From Lineus longissimus (lineage: Eukaryota > Nemertea > Pilidiophora > Heteronemertea > Lineidae): a DNA stretch of 64,000 bases. Made by a program: the position numbers and the translations under genes. Shown here in pieces: positions 1-11,352 of the stretch. The stretch is from NCBI RefSeq assembly GCF_910592395.1, contig NC_088308.1, positions 15,331,501 through 15,395,500 of the forward strand. The letters run 5' to 3'. Each line of letters starts with the position of its first letter. The stretch's first letter is position 1. A model generated the notes under the pieces. The model saw nothing but the letters and a program-made list of their open reading frames with translations. It was not told the origin of the DNA and ran no database searches.

Positions 1-2574
1 AGAGATTACAGGAGTCAACAAAATTAATTTTATTGAGAGAAATTGACCTGTCCTGCAGGTGATTGGAATTTACAATACAAAGGGTCGTTTTTCATGACAT
101 TGTGTTCTACTGCGTATCCCTAGTGAGTCGATCTGGAAACAATCTATCCTTGGCGCAGACAGGTTCAAATTGGCTATATCTTGAATAGATTGAATTGCGA
201 TGAAAATCTAATGCAATAAAGGAGCAATATCGAAGAGACAAATTAATCAAACCAAATGTCCACAGACTCGGACCCTGAAATGGCATGATGTATGCGTGCA
301 TATAAAAGTATCAATTGGTCCCATAGAGATGATGAGGCAATGTCAATATGCCTTGTTCCTTAGTCAGCAATATGCCTCTTTTTATACGGAGAAGAAGGAG
401 AACCCAGATAGGCCTTCACATGTCGGCTTCCAAATGGCTCGAACCAACTGTACTATCACTACTATAAATTTGAAATGCGTGCTCCTCCTACATGTAGCAA
501 TGTCTCGGCCAAAAAGGCACTTAGTCGACAGGCAAGTTAGAAGTTCAGCACCGTGAGCAGCTCCTTGGTAAGGCCATGTCAGGTTCCGCGCGCCTCTTCA
601 GATACATCAAGTATTGAAAGCTGTGGTGAGCTGAGCACATAAAAAGACCATGGTCACCTTAATTTGAAAATCCCTTCATAATCAAGGGCTACCTCTGACT
701 AAAACAGCACAATAGACCACCAATTTGACCCCAGCTCCTAACTGCGGGAAAACCCAAGTCCAGCAACCAAAAGTACCAAAAATACATTTTTGTTTACATT
801 TGAACTGCACACATGGTTTGTTTACAATTTCATTTCCCGCGAAATCTCGAAAATCAGGTGACCTGCAATCGTGGATTGAAAATAACATTAACCTGGGTTC
901 AGCAGGTCAGCAGGTATACCGGCTGTTCCAATCATCCCCCTACAGCCAGCTGTTCAAAAGGCAATGTTATTCACCCCACATGGAGTGCAGGTAATTGATT
1001 AAGCCCCTGCATAACTTAACAGCAATGCCAATGGCTTGGCTTCTGTGAGTGGTAAGGAGAATTGACAGTTTTTTTTATGGGAGTAACATTATTGTGTTGC
1101 TTAAAATGTCTACTTTTTACTCATGTAACAATCGTAGTACTAATAATAACTTCAACTTATTTTCCGGTTATGATAACACAACACGCATCTTCATGATCAT
1201 GACCTTTCTCAAACTAACTGAATGACCTAATCCATCGCCTTGGACGCACAACCTAACCACATATCAATCCGCCCCGACGATCGACATATCCATTCGATTC
1301 GAGAACACTCGATAAAGTTTGATAAATAAACTAGAACTGAGATTTCACAGGAGCACCTGTGAATTCATGACTCCAGGATTGTTTTGAGGGCGATATCGTA
1401 AGAGTCTTGAGTATGGGGACCTGTGAAGGTCCATGTCTGTGGGGCACCTGGGAGAGAAGACTAGTTGAACGATGGGATCTGACACAGACACTACTATTGA
1501 TCTCATTATATGAATACCATTTAATTACAAACAAGTGAAAACAGATCATATCATATTCCTTGGCATAAATTAAAATAGGAGTGCGGGAACAAGGTTTTTT
1601 AGCAGGAGGAAAGCGAGAACATTTTGCGCCGTCGTATTCCGATTTGACTGGTTAGTGGTGAAATCTGCTTTTAATTCTGCAAATTAACATATTCGTTTTA
1701 CTAGTTCTAACGCTGTCTGAATTAAAGATGCTTTCCCAATGTTTGACTGGTCTGGCAAGAGGCATTGTCAGGAAAACGTGACGTCATTTTGGCCATTCTT
1801 CTTACCCCATGCCCTCCCTCTCCGTAAAACTTCCTGACATGGTGTGAAGTGGGAGGGCGCACAGTGGGAACCACACTGCCGCGATGTTAATAGTTTCTAT
1901 TTATAGAATTCAGCGGCAGATATTTTAAGCACGGAAAAAGTAGATTAACTCGGCTAATCTCAATGGATTTTACTCAGGAATGCAAGGCGAGAGAAACATC
2001 TGATTTAAGTACTGCGCTTATTAGATTACATGTTCATGCTGAAGATTGGCCTAAAACGTGGACGAAAAGAGTGCATTATCGAGTGTTGGAGAGGTCACGT
2101 GATTGGACGAGAAACCTGAGCGAAAACAATAGTCAATACTGACTCCAGCTCCCAGTCATAACAAAGTTTTCGTGCTTTTAGCTGTCAACATCAATGGCTA
2201 TAATATACTCCTGCAGAATAGTAGAACTAATAGAACTAATTTCCGAAGTTTCCAATAGTTTGAACACAAATCAGAACATCACCCATCCGCTGGACTCAGA
2301 TCTGCATAAATTACGATAAATAATAAGGTCGTCGCTTCAATTTCGCAAAGAAAGTTGACTCCATTCGAAGGTTGTTTTGACCAAATTCCGTTGAACTCAT
2401 CGTTATGAGGGCATTTGAACACATTCTCGTTGATCTTTTCTATAAACGTGTGAAGTTTCGTACCAAAATACATTTCCGTAAAGGCTTAAAAAAGAAAATT
2501 TGTCACTTACAAAATCATCGCTCCGGTAGAAATAAAAAGGTCACCGCCATTTTCTTGATGATAGTACTCCAGGT
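1..2574. other. Non-coding sequence without recognised features
   Basis: No open frame in this stretch shows a recognisable domain or plausible splice structure. The short open frames are of a length expected by chance. I see no long repeat shared with the rest of the window. Confidence 0.5.
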
Positions 2575-3004
2575 AACCTTGGCGGGAAATTTAAAGCGGA
2601 ATCATCCGGGGTCAAACAACAGTTTTGCTCACTACCGCCAACTGGTGATATAAATCGACACTAATCTATTTTATATCAAAACTTCTGAATCATGAAGACC
2701 TTTTCAACTTTATTTCAAGCTTTTATCTGCTGGAATAGAGCGTCAAAAAACGTTTTTTTCATTTACGCATTTTGCCCCCTGGGGAGCTGAATTTGAGTCG
2801 AATCGCCAAAATTTTTTTCCGTAAGCAACATTTTCTGCGGTGTTTATAACTATAAGCAAGACTAGATTTGAAGTGCCTCGGTTGTATGATTACAAAATGC
2901 CCAATTTTGTCCACGGACGGATAGATGGATGGATGGATGGATGGATGGACAGACACCACTCGAACAGCTATTTGACTAGCTCAGCCGACTTTGTCAGCTG
3001 AGAT
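2575..3004 (+). repeat. Copy of a long dispersed repeat (family F2), 3' part
   Basis: The segment shares its left part (motif CCAACTGGTGA, then TTCAACTTTATTTCAA) with copies at about 25065-25150, 27280-27380 and 61825-61866. It shares its right part with 16850-17025, 27917-28131 and 35010-35192. It ends in a GATG microsatellite (2925-2948) and an imperfect hairpin at 2978-3004 with stem AGCTCAGC/GCTGAG, followed by A residues. No coding capacity is seen. The arrangement of microsatellite then terminal hairpin then A-run resembles non-autonomous Helitron or Helentron elements, but assignment to a class is inference. Confidence 0.6.
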
Positions 3005-3029
3005 AAAAAAGCATCGCAAAGCGAGCATA

Positions 3030-4179
3030 ACCCCTCAGCCTATTATGGTTGAAGGTGAGATAATGGTGAAGTTGGCTTAGTGGAGTGGCTAGTTTGCATA
3101 TGGGAATTAAAATTGTGGAAACCTATTTTGAGGATGTGAGCGTGGCGGCCATATTGAATTTCGAATCGCGCTGATTTTCGAAAGGAACCTTCCCCTTACA
3201 AAACTGCATTAGGCCTACACCCACTAAAAATTGATTCCATCCTCCAAGCCGTTCTCCTTGAAATTGACGGAAACCGATTTCAAGCACGTTGCCCTGGTAA
3301 CGATATTAAGAATCGGAACGAGCCCATTTTCAAAGGAACCTTGCTCTAGTCACCCTCAACGTACATAGCAAAAATGAATTTAATCGGACGAACGGTTCTC
3401 CTCGAAATTGACGGAAACCAATTTCAAGCACGCCGCCCTGGTGACCATATTGAGAATCAGAACGAGCCGGTTTTCGAACTGAACCTTCCTCTAGTCACCC
3501 CCAACGTACATACCAAAAATGAATTAGATCGGATGAATGGTTCTCCTCGAAATTGACGAAAACCAATTTCAAACACGCCGCCCTGGTGGCCATATTGATA
3601 ATCGGAACGAGCCCATTTTCGAAAGGAACCTTTCTCTAGTCACCCCCAATGTACATACCAAAAAAATTTCATGATTCAAGCTAGCATGATTCATGAGATA
3701 TAGCCAAAAGTAGTTTTTCTCATAAACCGCCCCCTGGGGCCAAGTGTAGGTCGAAAACCGTCAAAACTGGTCAATTTACGCTACTTGACCCCTGTGACCT
3801 TGAAAAGTAGGTCAAATCAAAAACCTGGGTATTATGTGATGTAGTCTCATGAGTACTGTCCTCAGTAAAAATATCATGATTGTAGCTAGCATAATTCATG
3901 AGATATAGCCAAAAGTAGCTTTTTGCATAAAGCGCCCCCTGGGGCCAAGTGTAGGTTGAAAACCGTCAAAACTACCAAAAGGCACAATGGTACCATAAGA
4001 CCTTCAAACCACCCAGAGATGAAATGCCCAGCATTTATGGTTACGGATATATGCTCCGGAAACGAGATCAACGGACAGACGGACGGACAGACGGCCCGAC
4101 GGACGCACCGACAGACGGACGGACAGACAGACGGCGAACGCCTCGACAATACCCCTCTAGCCTTTATGGGCTGAGGGGT
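3030..4179 (+). mobile_element. Non-autonomous element with CCCCTCAGCC ends and internal subrepeats
   Basis: The ends are inverted: ACCCCTCAGCC at 3030-3040 and GGCTGAGGGGT at 4169-4179. The left half holds about three degenerate ~145-bp units, each containing GGTTCTCCTCGAAATTGACG and a run like AGTCACCCCCAACGTACA. The same units occur at 56.9-58.3 kb. The right half holds two ~205-bp units starting near 3665 and 3870 (TTCATGAGATATAGCCAAAAG) with one nuclear-receptor-like core at 3786. A GACGGACAGACGG microsatellite precedes the right end. Open frames inside are repeat artefacts. Probably a Helentron-like or MITE-like element, class uncertain. Confidence 0.55.
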
Positions 4180-4186
4180 AATAAAA

Positions 4187-4216
4187 ACAAGAGGCCCAAG
4201 GGCTTGGCGCTCAACT
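4187..4216 (+). repeat. Palindromic 5' end of a dispersed repeat
   Basis: AACAAGAG followed by the GC palindrome AGGCCC-AA-GGGCT and then a CTCAACTGA-like box. The same start occurs at 30976-31005 and 59378-59408. It abuts the previous element and may be the start of a further truncated repeat running into the following unique sequence. Confidence 0.5.
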
Positions 4217-5986
4217 GACATGTTGTCCACGCCATAAATGGTAGCAGTATAATACAAGATGGTCGACAAACTATACATGAGTGCAACGTGCCAAAAAGCA
4301 AGCCCATTGGTGGCATTTGGATGTGAAAGTAACGTGTAGCTAGTGATCATCAGGTTTATTGCACTACATGTAGCTACATTGCTTTTAAGTTGCTAAATCT
4401 CCTGCAATATCTCTTCATCTTAAAAGCCAAGATCTAAAACAGCCGAAAACTCTGATTTGCTCAATGGTCATTGGATGGAATGTCATGATCAATAGTCTTA
4501 AAGGGCTTATTATAAACCTCGAGATGCGGAATGCGAAATTGCGAGATGCTAACCTCGGTGGGAGTACCACCCGGCACAGAATGTATTGCAAATATGGAAC
4601 CTGAACGGGTTTAAACTCATGAGAACGAGGCTATAGTAGGGAGATCTCCTTACTTTGATGTACTCTTCGTTGGGGGATTTTTTTCATTCATGGTGAACTG
4701 TCACACACCAATTCTGTTTTCGCCGTTTTTTTCTGTTGACATTTCAGTGAGATTCCATACTTGCCGTAAGGCTAAGTACTCTTTAATTGAGTGTCTGCGA
4801 TGTGTTATGATTTTTTGGGGTTTGATTAGTCATTACCAGCATCATCAGAAAAAGTTGAACACATAGATAGACAAAACATTGGAAATCCTTGCGAGTGTGG
4901 CTTTATGAACGGCTTACGGCCATTGTGCATATAAAGTAAAAATGGCCCCACTGAGTCATACCCACTGAGTCATACCCAACACCGTTTGTTATCATGCTCT
5001 TGCACCAGCTCGTACTGTATGCCATGTCTCCTCGCAGAATGCAATGCAACAGAAAGTTGCACATGAAAGAAGTGTCCTCTTCAAAAAAGCCCCCTCATCA
5101 GATTCAGGAGGAGGAATCAGGATATGGAGTTTAGCTGCTAGAGCCCCTGTCAGAGATTATTGCTAAATTCCCTGAAAGTCAGTCGTGTGTTTTGACATAG
5201 TTGCATGTAGCCTTTGTTCTGTCTTCGACCTTACTTCCATTAAATGGAGAAGTTCACGGCAGCAGCATAAAAGGCATCAAAGGCATTTCCAACATGTTCA
5301 TATTGTTATGTATAGTTTAGACCCCTCCATGAGGAGCCTCAGCATAAGGACCCTCCGTCACGTGACCAAGTGGAAGGATGCTGGTCAAGGTATAAACTGG
5401 GTCAAGCCATCAGAAGTGCGCGGACCTCCGTCTGTATAGGCCACGCTTGAGTTTCCCTTGAGTTTCCGAGTTATCTTGCTGGTCATCCAATCTTTGCCGT
5501 GAAGTGCACCGCTGTTAGGATTCTTGTGGTGAATAAACTATATAAAAGAATGTGATTTGTCAGCTCCATTTATGATGTACAATCCCAACATGACATGGTG
5601 GAGAACCGGCTTTTCGACACGGATACGATAATAACTTTACTCCGATCGGGACTTTCCTCTTGCACGTGCTATCTTCCGACTTTCAGATATTCCATCATTC
5701 TAGATGCCTTAGAATTACCCTCTAATGGCACATATATTCAAGCGGAACATCATATAACGGCCCACTATCTACTGTAGAACCGATTTTCAACATCAACAAG
5801 CCGCCAGGTTGTATAACACCAATTTCGTCCCGAACTCATCATTTTGGAAACTGGTCGTGTCGATTTCCTGACGCCATATTGAGCGCCTTGCTCGATGGAT
5901 TGTTGTACGTCACAGCACCACGTGATTGTGATCGCCGCCTCTGATTGGCTCTACTGTGACTTATTCCTATGCAAATCTGCACGCAA
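4217..5986. other. Non-coding sequence without recognised features
   Basis: No domain-bearing frame and no repeat boundary that I can place. Short open frames at 5185-5439 and 5595-5777 have no recognisable motif. Confidence 0.45.
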
Positions 5987-5990
5987 ATGT

Positions 5991-6434
5991 GAGACAAGAC
6001 CACAATTGATTTTTTAAGCCTTTTAGCAGTTAAATTGTCAATGTTTGACCGCGACGCATCAAAGAATGCGTCGAGTAGTGAAACTGAAATTTGGATATGA
6101 TATACGGGTTAGTCTTGCGAGTAACTGGTGCGATTTAAATTGGTGATTGACCACAGAATTTATTTTTTAAAATTGACAAGTTTGACACAAGTGGACATTT
6201 TTACCCACTTCGGCCATTTTCACTCCAAATTTGAACCACCCCCCCTATGGCCAGGTTGTCGAAATTCAAAATTATTTTTTTTACCAAACAATTTATTTAT
6301 ATCTGTAGACTTGCCACAGCAAATATTTTTTCAATACCTCTCCAAATATGTACTTGAGAGTAAAAAACATGCACGCGTCTAATTGATAGGGCTGGACCCT
6401 CCAACCTATGAATATTCATTAGTGGTCTTGTCTC
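5991..6434 (+). mobile_element. Inverted-end element (GAGACAAGACCAC), copy 1
   Basis: The 444-bp element begins GAGACAAGACCACAATTG and ends in the inverted form GTGGTCTTGTCTC, giving ends of about 13 bp. It is nearly identical to the 6975-7322 copy but holds about 100 bp more near its right end. Its left flank is ATGT (5987-5990) and its right flank is AATG. These do not match each other but match the flanks of the second copy crosswise. No coding capacity. A non-autonomous DNA transposon is the likely class. Confidence 0.7.
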
Positions 6435-6974
6435 AATGAAGGTACATTTCAGGGGTTAACATTTTGAGAATTTTTTCAAACTTATGTACATGACATCCCA
6501 CAACTCTCCAACAAAGGAAAGTCATATCTGGACATTTTTGGAGAAATGAGAGACATTTCAAAGAGTGGTACACTGTGCCAAAAGCGACGAAAGAGGACAA
6601 AATCGACAAAAAGTCATGATTTTGCTGCAAAATCATAAGACCAGCCCTGGCCAGAATAAGCAAGCTATGGAGCTGAAACTTTAGGATGTGATTTGGGAAT
6701 ATCTTTGCTGCTTAGGGCACAACTTTCGGAATCAAGGCCTAAGTAGTTTCAAAGAAATTACAAATTGAATGGCAACACAACAAGACTTGTAAAAATGAAA
6801 CCGAACTTAGACCGGGGGTAGGTCGACTCATATTTGGGTCAAATTAAGTTTTTTTCTCATTATTTTAGCTTGTTTTGACCTTAAATCATCAGCAATACAA
6901 TATTCTAAATGAATTAGAGTGATTTGAGCACATTCAAATTTTTCACTAAATTGACCCAAAATGTAGTGTAAATG

Positions 6975-7322
6975 GAGACAAGACCACAATTGATTTTTTA
7001 AAGCCTTTTAGCAGTTAAATTGTCAATGTTTGACCGCGACGCATCAAAGAATGCGTCGAGTAGTGAAACTGAAATTCGGATATGATATACGGGTTAGTCT
7101 TGCGAGTAACTGGTGCGATTTAAATTGGTGATTGACCACGGAAATTTTTTTTTAAATTGCCAAGTTTGACACAAGTGGACATTTTTACCCACTTCGGCCA
7201 TTTTCACTCCAAATTTGAACCACCCCCCCTATGGCCAGGTTGTCGAAATTCAAAATTATTTTTTTTACCAAACAATTTATTTATATCTCCAACCTATGAA
7301 TATTCATTAGTGGTCTTGTCTC
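6975..7322 (+). mobile_element. Inverted-end element (GAGACAAGACCAC), copy 2
   Basis: A 348-bp direct copy of the element at 5991-6434, with an internal deletion near TTATATCTCCAACC. The left flank is AATG (6971-6974), equal to the right flank of copy 1. The right flank is ATGT (7323-7326), equal to the left flank of copy 1. The 540 bp between the copies (6435-6974) has no recognised content. Confidence 0.7.
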
Positions 7323-7326
7323 ATGT

Positions 7327-7968
7327 GTTTCATCGCCGTGGATTCAACTTTGTGATCCCCGTTCCGAGACACTGTGAAATTGTTTTGACAGCCGTCACTA
7401 TCTGTCTATCAGCTGACCCTGATGTCTACACGTACCATGATATGCCAGTCGCAAGTATTCTCCATGACTTCGTCTGTTTTCTCGTGATCATCATCCAAGA
7501 CGTGTGTCTCCTTGTGATCATCATCCACGACTATGTCTACTCGCACTCTTCATCCAAGACTGTGTCTCCTCCGTGTTCAAGACTGTGTGTTTCTTCATCT
7601 TCATTCAAAACTTTGCCGACTGTTAGTTATCGTGACATCACCAAGTGACATTCCAGCAGAGACTATGGGTCAACTCTTCCTTTATAGACTTACATGTGAT
7701 TGTTGATTTGCCTTATCATTTCAATGCTGTGATAAAATTTCTTGCCCTGTTTTCAGTTCACCAAGACAGCCCCTTAGCCCCTCGCCATTGCAATGTATTG
7801 TAACTAACTTTTCTGCCCATTCCAGTACATGCAACATCCTGCTGTAACTAACTTTTCACTGCCATTTCAGCATTTTTCTTCCAGCCAACTGAACAGTATC
7901 ATCACCCCCATCCTTCAATAGAGAATTTTCTTTTTTCCCATGATCATAGCTTAACAACATAGACCAAA
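7327..7968 (+). other. Possible leader or LTR-proximal region of the gypsy-type element
   Basis: This stretch lies directly upstream of the gag frame in the same strand. It contains short internal repeats (CATCCAAGAC/CATCCACGAC near 7490-7560, and GTAACTAACTTTTC twice near 7800 and 7845). I cannot identify an LTR pair, a primer-binding site or a polypurine tract, so the leader assignment rests on position only. Confidence 0.3.
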
Positions 7969-9057
7969 ATGGTGTTGCGCCCCACTGATTTATTGCCTCC
8001 ATACTTTGATGGTGAAGTATTAAGCCATGAACTCTCCACATCTTGGTGGCTGTCATTCCATGACTATCTTCAGGCGCATAACCTGCATGAACCGGGTGAT
8101 GACGATGCTCTGAACAATGTTGTGCGCCTTCTCAAGTGTCGCCTCTCTAAACATGCTCGCCTTTGGGCCGAAGACCAAGAATTTGAGGACTTGCCTGACC
8201 TCAAGGCACAATTTCTGAGTAGGTTTTCCCCTACGCACTCCCACTTTGCCAATGTACAGCAGTTTGAATCCATTACTTACACCGCAAACCAGACCGCGCA
8301 ACAGCACCTAAGTAAAATTAGGCTGGCTGCACTCCGCATTGGCTATGACAACAACCAGATTAAGAACAAACTTCTACAAACCTTGCCTCATGATTGTCAG
8401 AAAGCTGTTATCATTGCAATCGATGCTGACAATGATTCAAACGCCATCGCCGAATGTGCGCAGAGGTTCCTTGACATCACGCCACAGCGCGTACATTTCT
8501 CCACAGCAGCGGACGAAGTTCACACCGCCAGTGCCACGGACCACGTCCTCCATGCGATCCTGTCCAAGTTGGAAGACCTGAAGATGGATAAGGCTTCGCC
8601 ACCGCAGGCCCAGGCAGCTTTTCAAAGCCAAGACACAGATGCACCACGCAGCCCAAGACCCTCATCGCCATATCCACGATCCAGCCGCCCGTCTCGAAGC
8701 GATGACTACACCCACAGGCAGAGAAAACGGTCTCAGTCCCCAAGCCGTCCACGATCCCGTGAAAGCCACCCCTGTCATTTTTGCGGCCGCACTGGTCATT
8801 TCTGGCGTTATGGCCACCGATTCCAAGTTCAAGTCGCCCGAGGAGAGCTCCCCTCCGACTTCATCCCACCAGCAGCCCGAGCAGCGAATACCAGATTTCA
8901 ACGACCACGTCAACCAAGCTACAACTATCAGCACCAGCCTACATATAGCCCGCCTGAGCAGCAGCCATATCACCAGCAAAACTACTGGGACCCTTCTGCT
9001 AACAACAATCAAGGACAACAACACACCAACTATACTAGTTACCAGTCACATTTTTAG
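7969..9057 (+). CDS. Gag polyprotein of a Ty3/gypsy-type LTR retrotransposon
   Basis: The frame encodes 362 residues and is uninterrupted. The N-terminal half looks like the retrotransposon gag capsid family: PPYFDGE near residues 10-16, a WW-SFHDYL segment near 26-34, then a helical region to about residue 180. The middle is rich in Ser, Pro and Arg (about 210-265), typical of a nucleic-acid-binding linker. Near residues 268-283 is a zinc-knuckle-like CHFCGRTGHFWRYG, in which the CX2CX4H part is kept but the last Cys is Gly. The C-terminal tail is rich in Gln, Tyr and Asn. Gag would package element RNA into cytoplasmic particles. A protease frame follows in the -1 phase, overlapping the gag stop. 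The ATG at 7969 is preceded by CAAA and is the first in frame. Reverse transcriptase is absent downstream, so the copy is defective as a whole. Confidence 0.8.
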   Translation: MVLRPTDLLPPYFDGEVLSHELSTSWWLSFHDYLQAHNLHEPGDDDALNNVVRLLKCRLSKHARLWAEDQEFEDLPDLKAQFLSRFSPTHSHFANVQQFESITYTANQTAQQHLSKIRLAALRIGYDNNQIKNKLLQTLPHDCQKAVIIAIDADNDSNAIAECAQRFLDITPQRVHFSTAADEVHTASATDHVLHAILSKLEDLKMDKASPPQAQAAFQSQDTDAPRSPRPSSPYPRSSRPSRSDDYTHRQRKRSQSPSRPRSRESHPCHFCGRTGHFWRYGHRFQVQVARGELPSDFIPPAARAANTRFQRPRQPSYNYQHQPTYSPPEQQPYHQQNYWDPSANNNQGQQHTNYTSYQSHF

Positions 9058-9380
9058 ATAGGGGACGGTCAACAGGCCATATTGTGTCGCCCCCTAGTTG
9101 TAACAATGTAAATAGTACTCCTGTACACTCTTCATCCCATGAGTCTGAATACTTGGGCCCAGAGCCAATTGATCTTAAGCTCACTACACAAAATTATGTA
9201 AAAGGTTACCTCCCAGATAGGCAGGGATTAGTAATAGTTGTTGATTCAGGTGCAACACGCACTTTGGTTTCTGGATCATCTGTCAACACACAGCGCAGCA
9301 CTTCTGATGATTTTGTCGCATCGTACCTCATCAGTTCCGTAATTTGCCGCAGGATGGCAGCAGTGCGCACAGAGGGTTGA
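9039..9380 (+). pseudogene. Start of retrotransposon aspartic protease, truncated
   Basis: Open in the -1 frame relative to gag from 9039, so it overlaps the last 19 bases of gag. About 55-60 codons past 9084 it has a hydrophobic strand and the aspartic protease signature VVDSGATRTLVSG, the active-site Asp loop of retropepsins. The frame then ends at 9380 without the flap or the second conserved ILGxD-like motif. The family normally continues into reverse transcriptase, RNase H and integrase. None of that follows here, so similarity appears to stop between about 9300 and 9380. Expression by -1 frameshifting from gag is plausible: TTTTT sits immediately before the gag TAG. Confidence 0.65.
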
Positions 9381-10446
9381 CCTCTCTACGTTTTACACAC
9401 GGTTCCACACTCTTGAATGAGACCAGGAGGTGCTGCTTCTGGTGGCAAGGTCGGGAATCCAGCAGCAATGGTGGTCAGTGTAAGTGATTTTGGAAAATAT
9501 CAAGTATTTCATCAATTTTAACGTCGAAATATGCCTCCAAAAGTGACACTTTTTGCACAGGAAGTAGAACTTGGTCAATACTAACTTATGATATTCGCCA
9601 TAATGACCGTATTACTTAAAAAACGGAAAAATTGGCGTTTGGTTTAGGGTATTCAAGATTGTGTGTATGTAATGTCAGACCAATGCAGTGCACCGTCTTG
9701 AAGAAAAACATTTGTTCCAATTTGGACACTCAATTTTCCATTGTCCTTAGGTCATGGCGCATGCACATAGGCCCTAATGGCGGCCAAGTCCTCCTTGGCT
9801 TGCAAATGACCTTGGACATTGTCCCAAATAATTAATTATGCTGTTTTGAGTGCTAAGAAGCATTCCCTATACTAGGCACTGACCACAGGAATAGTCATCC
9901 CAACTTTCAGAGCAGCATGCCATGCTATAGGTTGATGCAATGTCTGCAGTGCACCCAATACCTGCATTGACCTTGAGGTCTATACTCTATGCATGCACTG
10001 TGTGCATGCAACGATGCATTACAAGAGCACACCATGCCATAAGCCTATTTTGTAACCCTGTCCCTGCCTGTTGTTCTTTTTAGCGTACCCGGTAGGCATA
10101 GTAAAGGAACAGTTTCCGACAATTTCCACACCCGGCCCCCTCCAACAGGAGGCGGGGTCAAGGGGGGGGGCACATGGCTGTAACCGATATCACAAATCCC
10201 CCCCCCGGCCCCTCTGGCAGAGGCTATAGGCTTGGCCGGTATACGTGTCACCCCTGTGGCCCTAAAGGCAAGCGAGGTAGCCCTGGGGAGGGGGGGTTAG
10301 GCCTTGGTCGTGCATACCATGCATTCATATTCATGTCCATTTTTGCAGGCTAGCCTCACACTTCCATGACATCTAGAAACGCTACCTACAATACTCTACA
10401 GAAATGGTTGAGGTTTTTTAAACAATGATACATGTCTCTATTTCAG
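9381..10446. other. Probable intron or upstream flank of the bromodomain gene
   Basis: No coding signal is seen. It contains a G/C-rich patch at 10120-10300 with long C and G runs. A pyrimidine-rich acceptor (CTCTATTTCAG) ends it at 10446, so at least its right part is probably intronic. Confidence 0.45.
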
Positions 10447-11185
10447 GCACTAACACAGTAATGGCAGTCCCGCAGGCGATGGACAAGGGGAAGGTTGGGG
10501 AGTGCACTAAACTCCTTCGCAAGATTTTCCACTACCAGGGAGGACGAAACAGAGTGGCTAGAGATGGCCGAAACCCCTCTGGCTGGTTTAGGTATCCAGG
10601 TAAAACTGATTACTACTTATAGTACCAGTAACTCCAATCAGTTCATGTGATGTAGGCCTACCTATTCGAAGTTGAAGCAATGAAATACCGGTATAAGAGT
10701 TTGCCATGTTGATGAGAATTGATGTCTATTCTGATCACAGTACAATACATAAATTTGTCTCATTTCAGTAAATCCTGATGATGTGCCGGGGTATTGTGAA
10801 GAAATTGATCAACCAATGGATTTTACAACTATCCAGGAGAAACTAAATGTAAATGAGATCTTTGTCACTACATGTATACGTTTGTTTATTCAGTTAACAT
10901 GCAAAGCACTCATGAATTTTCCCCCTCCTCCAGATCCCGTGTCTTCTGTTGATGAACTAAGTAGATTCTTGTTTGGCGCCTGTCTTTTCATCCTTCCCGA
11001 CGTTTCAGGGCAACCAGTACAATAATCTCGATGAATTCAATGCTGACATGCTACTTGTTCGAGACAACTGCACTAAATTCATCAGGGATGAAGGCAGCCA
11101 GATCCGTATGGACAGCAACATTGTGTTCGACTTTTATTGCAAAGAATTTGAAAAACTGAAGAACAAGAAGAAGAAAACGCAAGAG
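10447..11185 (+). CDS. Bromodomain protein, three internal exons
   Basis: Three exons with consensus borders join in frame: 10447-10599, 10769-10848 and 11009-11185. Acceptors are TTTCAG at each start. Donors are CAG|GTAAAA, AAT|GTAAAT and GAG|GTAATC. The first intron is phase 1 and the second phase 0. The product has a basic segment with helix KGKVGECTKLLRKIF, then the bromodomain ZA region (WFRYPV, PDDVPGY, PMDFTTIQEKL), then the B-C region (FNADMLLVRDNCTKF), ending in a Lys-rich tail KNKKKKTQE. Bromodomains bind acetyl-lysine, mostly on histone tails, in the nucleus. The Asn that normally contacts acetyl-lysine (NCxxYN) is Ile here (NCTKFI), and the preceding Tyr is Phe, so ligand binding may differ. 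I cannot say which bromodomain protein this is. Further exons must lie outside or were not recognised. A Helentron-like element sits 75 bp into the intron after the last exon. Confidence 0.8.
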
Positions 11186-11260
11186 GTAATCAGCAATACT
11201 TACTGTAACATATATAATGTGGATAAGATACAATCAACACTGATAAGGCACTGCCTTTTT

Positions 11261-11311
11261 AGCTCACCTCTTAGCAGAGGTGAGCTTATCCCATACCGTG
11301 GCGTCCGTCGT

Positions 11312-11352
<41 letters not shown>

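Noticed and set aside
3886-4350. 154-codon minus-strand frame with SVCPSVCRCVRRAVCPSVCP
   Set aside because: The Cys/Ser pattern is a translation of the GACGGACA microsatellite.
7157-7648. 163-codon frame crossing the end of the GAGACAAGACCAC element
   Set aside because: It starts inside the mobile element and runs through short DNA repeats, with no recognised domain.
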